Assembly: GCA_003402735.1 (NCBI GenBank)
Contig: QQNE01000026.1
Span: 1-44,761, forward strand
Direction: 5' to 3'
DNA from: Verrucomicrobiota bacterium
Lineage (GTDB): Bacteria > Verrucomicrobiota > Verrucomicrobiia > Verrucomicrobiales > DEV007
DNA: 44,761 bases
The notes under the pieces were generated by a model. It did not search any database and was not told where the DNA came from. It worked only from the letters and a program-made list of their open reading frames with translations. Shown here piece after piece: positions 35,732 to 44,091 of this stretch; position 1 is the first letter of the stretch; each line of letters opens with the position of its first letter. The position numbers and the translations under genes are program-made.

Positions 35732-35818
35732 GGTCAGGTGGCTGAGAGGTCGAAAGCACATCTTTGCTAAAGATGCGTACTCGGAAGGGTACCGTGGGTT
35801 CGAATCCCACCCTGACCG
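35732..35818 (+). tRNA. tRNA-Ser (anticodon GCT)
   Basis: The acceptor stem GGTCAGG (35732-35738) pairs with CCTGACC (35811-35817), with discriminator G at 35818. The anticodon stem CATCT/AGATG (35759-35763 and 35771-35775) holds loop TTGCTAA with anticodon GCT at 35766-35768. A long variable arm (35776-35793) marks a class II tRNA. The T-arm is GTGGG-TTCGAAT-CCCAC (35794-35810). It reads AGC/AGU serine codons. The CCA end is not encoded. Confidence 0.97.
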
Positions 35819-35819
35819 G

Positions 35820-35842
35820 AACCTCCTCAATGCGAGGAGGTT
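35820..35842. other. Perfect 9-bp hairpin directly after tRNA-Ser
   Basis: AACCTCCTC (35820-35828) and GAGGAGGTT (35834-35842) are perfect inverted repeats around the loop AATGC, beginning 1 nt after the tRNA discriminator base. No T-tract follows, so termination is uncertain. It may aid 3' processing, slow RNA polymerase, or mark a junction with the cluster to the right. Confidence 0.55.
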
Positions 35843-35945
35843 GTGAAGGAATTGGGCGGAGCTGAGACCGACTTTCATCAAGAATGTCACCACCGGCCAG
35901 CAGTCTGCCCAGCTGGACACTGACGACTTGCGCGCGCCGGCCTCC

Positions 35946-37304
35946 TCAGGCGAGAATCTCCTGCACCACTTGGCCCTTCACATCGGTGAGACGGAAGTCG
36001 CGGCCGCTGTAGCGGTAGGTCAGCTTTTCGTGATCCAGGCCGAGCAGATGCAGCATCGTGGCGTGGAGGTCGTGGATGTGGACCTTGCCATCGACGCCCT
36101 CGGCCCCGTAGTCGTCGCTTTGGCCGTGGCGGTGGCCGGGTTTGACGCCGCCGCCGGCCATCCACAGGGTGAAGGCTCGGTTGTTGTGGTCGCGGCCGTC
36201 GCTCTCCGCGAAGGGCGTGCGGCCGAACTCGGTGCCAAAGATGACGAGCGTGTCATCGAGCAAGCTGCGCTGCCGGAGGTCGGTGAGCAGGCCGGCGATC
36301 GGTTGGTCGGTGGCGGCGCAGTTCTTCGGGAGGAGATTCTTGATGTCGTAATGGTGATCCCACCCGGTGGTGCCAATTTCGATGTAGCGGACCCCGGCTT
36401 CGGCGAACTTGCGGGCGAAGAGGCACTGGCGGCCGAAGCCGTCTGTCGCAGACTGGCCGATGCCATAAAGTTTGAGAGTCTCGGCGGATTCCTTGCCGAG
36501 GTCGAGCAACGACGGGACCGCGGCCTGCATCCGGAAAGCCATCTCGTGGGAGGCGATGACTCCCTCGAGTTCCGGATTCACCTCGTCGAGTTCGAGGCGG
36601 CGTCGGTTGATCTTGCGCAGCAACTCGAGCTGGGCCCGCTGCTGGTCGGCATTGACGTGCGCGGGCACGAGGTCGGGCACGGGCAAGCCGCCGGCCTTGC
36701 TATTCGATGATTCGGCACTGACCATGGTGGCCTGGCAGGAGGCGGGCAGGAAGGCGCTGCCGTGGTTGTTGCCGCCGAAAGACTTCAGCGAGTTCATAGC
36801 GATGTAACCGGGCAAATCCTCGGTCTCGGAACCAAGGCCATAGACGGTCCAGGCCCCGGTGGACGGCCGCGCCTGGGAGGCGATGCCGGTGTGGAAGAAG
36901 GGCACGGCGGTTTCGTGCGCCTGCTGGTCGGTGTGCATCGCGTGGAGCATGCAGAGCAGGTCCGCCTGCTTGGCGACGTGAGGATACAGTTCGCTGACCC
37001 AGTGCCCGCTCTGGCCATGTTGGGCGGTCTTCCACAGGCTACCCATCAGCTTGGACGTGGCTCTCGAGCCAAAAGACTTGCCGGCATCCGCGCTGAGCTT
37101 TGGTTTGTGATCGAAGGTGTCCACATGCGAGACGCCGCCCTGCATGAAGATCATGATGACGCGCTTGGCCCGCGCGGGGAAATGCGGTTTCCTCGCTTCC
37201 GCGAGCGCAGCGGCGGTGCTCAATCCGGCGAAAGCGGCATAGCCGAAGCCATTGAACGCGGTGCGCAGCAGGTGGCGACGAGAACGTAGGGTGGGCGGGT
37301 TCAT
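35946..37304 (-). CDS. DUF1501 family exported protein
   Basis: A 452-residue protein of the planctomycete/verrucomicrobial DUF1501 family, which has an alkaline-phosphatase/sulfatase-like fold. A twin-arginine signal (RSRRHLLRTAFNGFGYAAFA) starts it. The metal-site-like blocks follow: KRVIMIFMQGGVSHVDTFDH, HTDQQAHETAVPFFHTG, TTGWDHHYD, VIFGTEFGRTPFAE with GRDHN, and VHIHDLHATMLHLLGLDH. The enzymatic activity of the family is not established; DUF1501 genes usually accompany DUF1549/DUF1553 genes, as here. ATG 37304 (MNPPTLRSRR) puts the Tat motif at the N-terminus. It starts 5 nt after the upstream gene. Confidence 0.92.
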   Translation of the reverse strand: MNPPTLRSRRHLLRTAFNGFGYAAFAGLSTAAALAEARKPHFPARAKRVIMIFMQGGVSHVDTFDHKPKLSADAGKSFGSRATSKLMGSLWKTAQHGQSGHWVSELYPHVAKQADLLCMLHAMHTDQQAHETAVPFFHTGIASQARPSTGAWTVYGLGSETEDLPGYIAMNSLKSFGGNNHGSAFLPASCQATMVSAESSNSKAGGLPVPDLVPAHVNADQQRAQLELLRKINRRRLELDEVNPELEGVIASHEMAFRMQAAVPSLLDLGKESAETLKLYGIGQSATDGFGRQCLFARKFAEAGVRYIEIGTTGWDHHYDIKNLLPKNCAATDQPIAGLLTDLRQRSLLDDTLVIFGTEFGRTPFAESDGRDHNNRAFTLWMAGGGVKPGHRHGQSDDYGAEGVDGKVHIHDLHATMLHLLGLDHEKLTYRYSGRDFRLTDVKGQVVQEILA

Positions 37305-37309
37305 GGGAT

Positions 37310-39712
37310 TCAGTAGAGGTGGCGAAACTCGGCGGAGGCGAACAGCGTTTGGCAAAACGCGGCGAGGGTCTCATCCTCCTTGCCGGGGAAGTCCTTGAAG
37401 AAGGCGGCGGCATCGGCGCGCTCGCCCTCCGAGGGAGCGCGGGCGAGAATCATCTCGTAAGCGGCGATGACCCGCGCAGGGGAGTCATCCTCGAGCGTCA
37501 TGAGTCGCCGCGCGGTATGGCGGGCATGCTCGACGATGAGGGGGCTGTTCATGAGGAAGAGCGCCTGCGTGGGCACGGTGGTGACGCTGCGGCGGCCGGT
37601 GACCATTTCAGGCTCGGGGAAGTCGAAGACAGTCAGGTCGGCGGGCACGTTCTCGTGCATGATTGGCCGGAAGATCGTGCGATGCCGATCGGTGGGCGCG
37701 AGGAGCTTCGGGATGTCGGTGGATTTGGTGCGACTGTCCTCGACCCGAAGATGGATCTGGGCCTCCAGAGGCGGCGGTGTCAGGACGAGACGTCCGCTGA
37801 CGGCCAGCAGCGAGTCACGCAGGGCATTGGCATCGAGCCGACGACGGTTGGCCCGCCAGTTCAGCCGGTTGGCCGGGTCGATCTCGTAGGCCTTGGCATC
37901 GTGCGTGGTGCCGAGTTGGTAAACCCGGCTGCTGGTGATGTCGCGGATGAGCTGTTTCACCGACCAGCCGCTGGCGATGAAACGTTGCGCGAGGTGATCG
38001 AGCAGGGCGGCGTTCGCGGGTGCCTGGCCGGTCTTTCCGAAGTCGTCGCAGGATTCGACGATGCCGGAACCCATGAGGTGCTGCCAGATGCGGTTCACCA
38101 TGACGCGGGCCGTCAGCGGGTTGTCCTTGCTGGTGATCCAGGTGGCGAGTTCGAGGCGTCCACTCTGGCTGCGGTTCACTTTTGGAGTGGCGGGTGTGGT
38201 GAGCACCATGGGAAAGCCGCGCGGCACCACCTCGCCGAGTTGCGATTCCTCGCCGCGGATCCGGACGGCGCAGTCCTCGGGCTTTTCCGCGTCCCTCATC
38301 GCGGAGGTCAGGAAGGGCAGAAGCTTGTTGAGCTTGTCGTTGTGCCGATCCACAATCTTCTGGAGCCGGTCCATTTCATTGATCACCTCCATGACCTCCG
38401 GGCGTGTCTTGTAAAAGGCCTGGAGCTCGGGTTCGGAGGCTTTGGTGAGGCCGGCTTCCTGAACGGCGGCCCGCTGGACCTTGTAGCGCTTCCCATTGAG
38501 ATCCATGCGGGTCTTGGCCGCGTTCAACTGCTCGGCGAGCTCGGCATCGGATAAAACGTCTGGAGCGGTCGAGAGCGGCTGCAGAGCCTGGGACCATTTC
38601 AAAAAGTGGCGTCGCCAGGCTCCGGCCAGGGGCTCCGAACTGCGCAGGATGCCGGCGAGGGCGTAATAGTCGCGCGAGGAGATGGGATCGAACTTGTGAT
38701 CATGGCAGCGGGCGCAGGCGAGGGTCAGGCCGAGCACGGAGCGTCCCATGCTGTCGATCTGCTCATCGACCACCGTCGTGATGTAGCGCTTATCGTTCTC
38801 ATCGAGCGTGTTCTTGGTGCCGATGCTGAGGAAGCCGGTGGCGATGAGTAGCTCGTCGCGCTGCGCGGCATCCTTCGCGGGCATGAGGTCACCGGCGATC
38901 TGCTCGCGAAGGAACCGGTCGTAGGGCTTGTCGGAATTGAAGGCGGCGATGACATAGTCGCGATAACGGAAATTCACGGGCAGCACCATGTTCTGTCCGC
39001 CGCCGCTCGATTCGCTGTAGCCCGCGATGTCCAGCCAGTGCCGCGCCCAGCGCTCGCCAAAGCGCGGGCTCTCGAGCAAGGCAGACACATCCGCCGGGCC
39101 GTTTCCCTCCAAAAGATCGGGTGGGAGGCCGGTGAGGTCATAATGAAGCCGCCGCCTCAGATCGTGCGGCATGGCATCCGCCACGGGGCGCAGTCCCTTG
39201 GCCTCCAGCGCGGCGAGGACGAAGCGGTCGATGTCCGTGCGCGGCCATGACTTGTCCTTCACCTCGGGAACGGGTGGATTGGAGAGCGGCTGGAAGGACC
39301 AGTGCTTGCGCCCTTCCTCGAGATCGATGGTGGTGACCGAACCGGCCTTCCCCTCGCGCGGATCGGGCGCGCCCATGGCGATCCACTTCTCGAAATCGGC
39401 GATCACCTGCTCGGGCAGTTTCTTCTTCGGCGGCATCTCCAGGTCGTCCTCGTGACGGATCGCCGCCATCAGCAGACTTTGCGAGACATCACCCGGCACC
39501 ACGGCCGGTCCGGTGTCGCCGCCGCGGCGGATGCCCTCGCGGGTGTCGAGCAGCAGGCCGCCCTTGATCTTCTTTGCCTCCGGACTGTGGCAGGAATAAC
39601 AATGCTCCACGAGCACAGGGCGGATCTTGTTCTCAAAGAAAGCGGTGTCCTCCGCAGCAGAGGCGAGGGCGGGGATCAGCAAAAGGAAGGCGGGCCATTT
39701 CATCAAGTTCAT
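37310..39712 (-). CDS. PSCyt1/DUF1549/DUF1553 exported cytochrome-like protein
   Basis: An 800-residue exported protein with the planctomycete cytochrome architecture. It has a signal peptide (MKWPAFLLLIPALASAAED region), an N-terminal PSCyt1 domain with heme motif HCYSCHSPEAKKIKGGL, a DUF1549 region (about 140-380) with ACARCHDHKFDPISSRDYYAL, and a DUF1553 region (about 510-790) with MVNRIWQHLMGSGIV and LMNSPLIVEHARHTARRL. A predicted coiled segment (about 385-465) links the two. The role is thought to be periplasmic or surface-associated redox chemistry in polymer degradation, still unproven. ATG 39712 overlaps the FecR-like stop (TGATG), so translation is probably coupled. Confidence 0.93.
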   Translation of the reverse strand: MNLMKWPAFLLLIPALASAAEDTAFFENKIRPVLVEHCYSCHSPEAKKIKGGLLLDTREGIRRGGDTGPAVVPGDVSQSLLMAAIRHEDDLEMPPKKKLPEQVIADFEKWIAMGAPDPREGKAGSVTTIDLEEGRKHWSFQPLSNPPVPEVKDKSWPRTDIDRFVLAALEAKGLRPVADAMPHDLRRRLHYDLTGLPPDLLEGNGPADVSALLESPRFGERWARHWLDIAGYSESSGGGQNMVLPVNFRYRDYVIAAFNSDKPYDRFLREQIAGDLMPAKDAAQRDELLIATGFLSIGTKNTLDENDKRYITTVVDEQIDSMGRSVLGLTLACARCHDHKFDPISSRDYYALAGILRSSEPLAGAWRRHFLKWSQALQPLSTAPDVLSDAELAEQLNAAKTRMDLNGKRYKVQRAAVQEAGLTKASEPELQAFYKTRPEVMEVINEMDRLQKIVDRHNDKLNKLLPFLTSAMRDAEKPEDCAVRIRGEESQLGEVVPRGFPMVLTTPATPKVNRSQSGRLELATWITSKDNPLTARVMVNRIWQHLMGSGIVESCDDFGKTGQAPANAALLDHLAQRFIASGWSVKQLIRDITSSRVYQLGTTHDAKAYEIDPANRLNWRANRRRLDANALRDSLLAVSGRLVLTPPPLEAQIHLRVEDSRTKSTDIPKLLAPTDRHRTIFRPIMHENVPADLTVFDFPEPEMVTGRRSVTTVPTQALFLMNSPLIVEHARHTARRLMTLEDDSPARVIAAYEMILARAPSEGERADAAAFFKDFPGKEDETLAAFCQTLFASAEFRHLY

Positions 39713-41235
39713 CACGAGTCGCTCGTTGTTTCAGGGTTCCAATCGGCCACGACGTCGCGCCAAGTGGTGCCGATGCGGATTTCCTCGATCCGGCGCGGTT
39801 TCGGGCCGATGGATTCCAGGACAACCCTGTCGAGAATCGCATCCAGGCGCAGGCCGCGCGTGCCGATATCCCAGGAATCCGGCTCGACCGGGCCCGGTGG
39901 TTCACCGGCATCAAAGACGCGCAGAAACACCTCGTCCTCACCCTCCCGCCTGGAGAGAATCTTGCCTACCAACAGCAGACGCCGACCGTCCCCCACACGC
40001 ACCCTGCTTTCGAAACCCTGTCCCGCGCCGGATTCGATGATTGGGCGCATCAGATAGTTCAAGCGAAGGCCAACGCGCTGCCCCGGCCCAGAGCCCTCTG
40101 AGCCGCGCAGGTCGAGCATGATGTTGGCCATCGGCCAGAAATCGAAGGTGCGTTGTTCGGGGGGGAGTGCCTCCTCAAACCACGTCATGCTGACATAGCG
40201 AACCGCATCTTCCTTCATCGACAGTGGCTGAGCGAGCAGCCGCTGGCACCGGGTCTTTCCGACGGGGGAAATCCATGCCTTACGCCCCTCGAACGTGCCC
40301 ATCTCCATCTGATGCATCTTGGCCGACCACGGCTGGTCGGCATGCTTGCCTTGAAAAATCGTCCACGGCCCTGACCATCCGGTGCCACCCGTGAGAACGG
40401 AGGGATCATGATCACCCACCGGGTAGTCAAAGGTCTCGTGCAGCAGCAGCCTCCCAGCTCGCAGTGCATCCCTCTCGCCTTTCGCCCACGGCTGCCACGA
40501 TTTGTCCACCAGCCGCGTGGCCATCGGGTGGGTCGCCCCCTTGCGATCGAGCGCCAGCGAATTGCCGGTGGTGAGCCGATGCACCACGCCATCGCGATCC
40601 GGCACCTCCACCTCGCCCTTCACCACGCTGACCTCCGTCTGTCCATCGCGGTTCACGCTGGCGATGAACTCGGTGCCGAGGTCCACCACCTTGCCTCCGG
40701 GTGTGTGAATTGTGAAACCGACCGCCGCCTCCGGCACCTGGGCGCGGACTTGCCCCGCCAGCAGGGTCACGCTGCCGCCATCGTCAAGCCGGAGATCCAC
40801 CGCACCTCGCAGCAGCAATTCAGCACCGCCATCGAGCCGCAGCATCGCCCGTCCCCCGCGCAGCCGGAGCCGACCCGTGTGCAATCTGCCCCCCTCCGGC
40901 GGAGCCTCCCCGGCCCACACCGCGTCCTCCGTGCGGAGAAGCGTGGCCACCGGCACGTCGGGAGCCTTCTCACGCATCCAGAACATCGCGGCCATCAGCC
41001 CCACGATGGCCGCCGCCGCGGCGAGCGGTCGCCAAAAAAGCGCGCGTGATGAGGGACGTGTTTCCGGCTGCCGCTCCACCCAGAGGCCCGCATCGGTCGC
41101 CAACCTGGCGTGGACTGCGGCGAGGCGCAGGTATTCGTCCCTGGCCGCCGCATCCGTCCGCAGCTGCGCCGAGAGTTCCGCCACTTCCCCATCCGTGGCG
41201 GTGCCGTCGAGATAGCGTGAGGCGAGATCCTTCAT
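39712..41235 (-). CDS. FecR-like transmembrane regulator with extracytoplasmic domain
   Basis: A 507-residue protein. An N-terminal cytoplasmic part (about 1-60) resembles ECF anti-sigma regions: YLDGTATDGEVAELSAQLRT with the block after it. A membrane helix follows (PLAAAAAIVGLMAAMFW), then a FecR domain (about 95-215) with VGFTIHTPGGKVVDLGTEFI and TEVSVVKGEVEV. The C-terminal 270 residues (about 240-507), starting LLLHETFDYPVGDHDPSVLT, look like a beta-rich concanavalin/LamG-type sensor domain. It probably controls the sigma factor encoded just upstream, whose stop overlaps its start (ATGA). Confidence 0.87.
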   Translation of the reverse strand: MKDLASRYLDGTATDGEVAELSAQLRTDAAARDEYLRLAAVHARLATDAGLWVERQPETRPSSRALFWRPLAAAAAIVGLMAAMFWMREKAPDVPVATLLRTEDAVWAGEAPPEGGRLHTGRLRLRGGRAMLRLDGGAELLLRGAVDLRLDDGGSVTLLAGQVRAQVPEAAVGFTIHTPGGKVVDLGTEFIASVNRDGQTEVSVVKGEVEVPDRDGVVHRLTTGNSLALDRKGATHPMATRLVDKSWQPWAKGERDALRAGRLLLHETFDYPVGDHDPSVLTGGTGWSGPWTIFQGKHADQPWSAKMHQMEMGTFEGRKAWISPVGKTRCQRLLAQPLSMKEDAVRYVSMTWFEEALPPEQRTFDFWPMANIMLDLRGSEGSGPGQRVGLRLNYLMRPIIESGAGQGFESRVRVGDGRRLLLVGKILSRREGEDEVFLRVFDAGEPPGPVEPDSWDIGTRGLRLDAILDRVVLESIGPKPRRIEEIRIGTTWRDVVADWNPETTSDS

Positions 41236-41759
41236 GCGGAGGCCGCCTCCTTTCGGCGAACGCAATCCGCGAGGGCCTCGCGGGAGCGCTGCATGGACTT
41301 GTAGACCGCGTCCGTCGTCCGGTTCAGTGCACCGGCGATGGACTCCACCGTCAACTCCTCGAAATAATAGCGCCGCAGCAGTTCATGCTGCGCCGGCGGC
41401 AGGGCCTCGAGGCACTCGCGCAGATGATCGACCTGCGCTGGCAGCGCCGCGACGTGCTTTTCTTGGTGCACCTGCAGCAACTCCGCCACATCCTCGTCGA
41501 GCCAGCGACGCTGGCGGTGCTCGCGCCGCAGAAAGGCGCGGATCTCATTTGAGGCAAAGCGGCAGGCACAGGGCGTGAAAGGCAGCGCCGGGTCGTAGGC
41601 ATCCATCTTCCGCCAAAGTGCCGACGCGGTCTCCTGCAGGACCTCCCGAGCGTCGGCCACGATCGGGATCGAAGCGAGGATGTAGCGCAGCAGCTCCGGC
41701 TCGCTCTTCATGAACAAACGCATGAAGCGTTCCTGGTTGTCCGCAGAATGACCGTGCAT
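41232..41759 (-). CDS. ECF-type RNA polymerase sigma factor
   Basis: A 175-residue sigma-70-family protein with region 2 (FMRLFMKSEPELLRYILASI, VADAREVLQETASALWRKM, FTPCACRFASNEIRAFLRR) and region 4 (LEALPPAQHELLRRYYFEEL, TVESIAGALNRTTDAVYKSM, then QRSREALADCV). It lacks region 3, as ECF factors do, and is close to those found with FecR-like and DUF1549/DUF1553 genes in planctomycetes and verrucomicrobia. It starts the coupled set sigma - FecR-like - cytochrome - DUF1501. ATG 41759 (MHGHSAD) is chosen. The 122 nt upstream show no promoter I can identify. Confidence 0.93.
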   Translation of the reverse strand: MHGHSADNQERFMRLFMKSEPELLRYILASIPIVADAREVLQETASALWRKMDAYDPALPFTPCACRFASNEIRAFLRREHRQRRWLDEDVAELLQVHQEKHVAALPAQVDHLRECLEALPPAQHELLRRYYFEELTVESIAGALNRTTDAVYKSMQRSREALADCVRRKEAASA

Positions 41760-41881
41760 CTCCCAAATCACTCGGACGAAAGGCCGGAATTTTGGACAAA
41801 CAATCGGATCCGGGGAGTTTTCGTTTCTCCCCTCCCGCCAACAAATCAGAGGTCAGCGCGAGCCCGACTCTGTGATTTTGT

Positions 41882-44077
41882 TCAATGGTTGAACATGAAC
41901 TCGGTGGAGTTCAGAAGAGCCCACACGAGGTCCTCGTAGGGCTGGGTGTTCGCAGGAGGATCGGGAATGATCTTCAGGAATCCGGCGAGTTCCTCACTGG
42001 TGGGCTTGCGGGAGAGACAACGGACAAAGATGTCTTCGATCGCTCTGGTCGGCGACCTTTTGTCTTTGACGTAGGCCTGCAGGAGACCGTTGCAAGCGAG
42101 GCGGGGCTGCACGGTATCGCCCACGCTCAGGTGCAGGGCCTGGGAGATGGTGGGAGCGGTCTTGGTCTCGCCGGAAGAGACGCTGCCGCGCGGACTGCGT
42201 CCGAGACACTGGAAGGGCGCGTCACCGAACATTGGCCCCACGGCATCGCCCGAGGTGCGCGGGTAGTAATCAATGGCACGGGTGCCTTCCGGGAAGCTGC
42301 TGAAGCTGCGCGGCATGCCGGTGACGGCGACGACGCTGTCGATGAAGACATCGGCGCGGAGACGGCGCAGGTAGGCCCGGGAGAACTGCCGGATGTCGCG
42401 GCGGTTCGTGTCGTTGGGCGTCGTGCTGAGTTGATAGGTGCGGGAGTTGCAGATGTCGCGCACGAGGTCGCGGAGGCTGAACTTGGAGGCGACGAGATGC
42501 GTCGCGAGGTCGGCGAGGAGGGGTTCGTTCACCGGCGGATTGGTCACGCGCACGTCGTCCACGGGATGGACGATGCCCCGGCCCATGAGCTGGGCCCAGA
42601 TGCGGTTGGCGAGGTTGCGGCTGAAGAGTTCGTTTTCCGGGGCGGTGAGCCAGGCGGCGAGGGCGGGACGCGGGTCGCCTGTGTCCGCGAGGGGTTGGTC
42701 CGAGCCGAGGGTTTTGGGCCGCATGGGGCGGTCGTCCACGAGATGCCGCACCGGAGGTTTGGCGAGGTCCCAGAAGATGCGTCTCTCCCGCGCCTCGGCT
42801 CCGGGCTTGCGTTCGATGCCGTTAAAGAAGGCGACGAAGCTGTAGTAGTCGTTCATGTTCCAACGGTCGAAGGGATGGTTGTGGCATTCGGCGCACTGGA
42901 GCTGGACGCCGAGGAAGACCTGGGAGAAATCGGCGGCAAGCTGCTTGGGCTCGACCCTGACATTGTGCACGAGCATGGTGTAGAGATTGACAGGACCATT
43001 GGCAAGGTTGCTCCCGGAGGCGGTCACCATTTCGGCGACGAATTCATTGAGCGGCCTGCCCTCGCGCATCTGGCGGCGGATCCATTCGTAGTAGGTGGCA
43101 GCGGCCTTGATGACCATGGTGTCGGGCGCGTAGTTGCTCCCGACGACCCGGAGTTGCTCGGCCCAGAGGGCGGTCCAGAGGTCGGCAAAGGCGTCGTCGG
43201 CGAGCAGTTCATCGATTTTGATCGAGCGCTTGTCCTTGGAGGTGTCTGCCATGAACGCCTCGTATTCCGCCGGCGTGGGCGGGCGGGCGGCGAGATCCAG
43301 GGTGACGCGGCGGAGAAAGGTCTCGTCATCGCAGAGTCCGGACGGGGCGATGCGGAGCTTTTGCAGGCGGTCGAAGACGTGACGGTCGATGTAGTTGTGG
43401 GCGACGGGATTCGGCCAGACGAACGGGTCGGGCTTCAGCACGGTGACGCTGGCGGCGATGGCGAAGCGACTGTAACGGGCAAAGACATGGGTGTCACCGG
43501 CGGCGGCGGCACTGACACGGCCGTCGTCATCGATGGCGGCGACGGCGGGATTGTTGCTGTGGTAACGGGCGAGGTGGGTGACATCGCGCTTGGATCCGTC
43601 GCTGAGGCGGGCAAAGACACGAACCTGGGCCCGGGTGACCTTGCCCTCGAAGAGCAGGCTTTCTTCAGTCAGTTCGATGCCGGTGGTGTCGGGCACGTTG
43701 GCGACGTCGTCGGGCGCGCCCGCGGCGATCCAGTCGTGGAGGACACGGTAGTGCGGGCTGTCGGTGGTGAAGAGTTCTCCGCCGGTGTGGGGCACTTTGC
43801 CGATGGCCTTGAGGAGGAGCAGGCTGCGCTCCGGGAGGGCGGGATTGACGCGGCGCCCGGCGAGGTCGTTGACGATGCGTTGGTAGTCGCCCGCGGGATC
43901 GTAACCGAAGAGCGAGAGCATGAAGCCGTCCTTGCCCTTGGCGGCACCGTGACAGGTGCCGGCGTTGCAACCGGCGCGGAAGAAGACGGGCATGACGTCC
44001 TGGCGGAAACTGGGGACGGACTCGGCAAGGAGCGTGGCCGGCAGGAGAAGGGTGATCAGCGTGAAGAGGTGTTTCAT
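41882..44077 (-). CDS. DUF1549/DUF1553 exported protein with Ig-like domain and CX4CH motif
   Basis: A 731-residue exported protein (signal MKHLFTLITLLLPATLLA). The first cytochrome-like motif is RAGCNAGTCHGAAKGKDGF, with Cys37, Cys42 and His43: CX4CH instead of CX2CH. A bacterial Ig-like domain follows (about 140-225, VRVFARLSDGSKRDVTHLAR). Then come DUF1549 with QLQCAECHNHPFDRWNMNDY and DUF1553 with NLANRIWAQLMGRGIVHPVD. It is a paralogue of the 37310-39712 protein with a different N-terminal layout. It starts 14 nt after the truncated upstream gene; the sigma-factor gene starts 122 nt beyond its stop. Confidence 0.92.
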   Translation of the reverse strand: MKHLFTLITLLLPATLLAESVPSFRQDVMPVFFRAGCNAGTCHGAAKGKDGFMLSLFGYDPAGDYQRIVNDLAGRRVNPALPERSLLLLKAIGKVPHTGGELFTTDSPHYRVLHDWIAAGAPDDVANVPDTTGIELTEESLLFEGKVTRAQVRVFARLSDGSKRDVTHLARYHSNNPAVAAIDDDGRVSAAAAGDTHVFARYSRFAIAASVTVLKPDPFVWPNPVAHNYIDRHVFDRLQKLRIAPSGLCDDETFLRRVTLDLAARPPTPAEYEAFMADTSKDKRSIKIDELLADDAFADLWTALWAEQLRVVGSNYAPDTMVIKAAATYYEWIRRQMREGRPLNEFVAEMVTASGSNLANGPVNLYTMLVHNVRVEPKQLAADFSQVFLGVQLQCAECHNHPFDRWNMNDYYSFVAFFNGIERKPGAEARERRIFWDLAKPPVRHLVDDRPMRPKTLGSDQPLADTGDPRPALAAWLTAPENELFSRNLANRIWAQLMGRGIVHPVDDVRVTNPPVNEPLLADLATHLVASKFSLRDLVRDICNSRTYQLSTTPNDTNRRDIRQFSRAYLRRLRADVFIDSVVAVTGMPRSFSSFPEGTRAIDYYPRTSGDAVGPMFGDAPFQCLGRSPRGSVSSGETKTAPTISQALHLSVGDTVQPRLACNGLLQAYVKDKRSPTRAIEDIFVRCLSRKPTSEELAGFLKIIPDPPANTQPYEDLVWALLNSTEFMFNH

Positions 44078-44091
44078 GTGTGGAGTGAGGT

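Noticed and set aside
35845-35945. A coding-like plus-strand stretch after the tRNA as a remnant of an integrase or other gene
   Set aside because: It has no start codon, runs on into antisense of DUF1501, and matches no family I recognise.
41880-41894. GTTCAA-TGG-TTGAAC inverted repeat over the stop of the Ig-like/DUF1553 gene
   Set aside because: It has a 6-bp stem with a 3-nt loop and no T-run; too weak to call a terminator.
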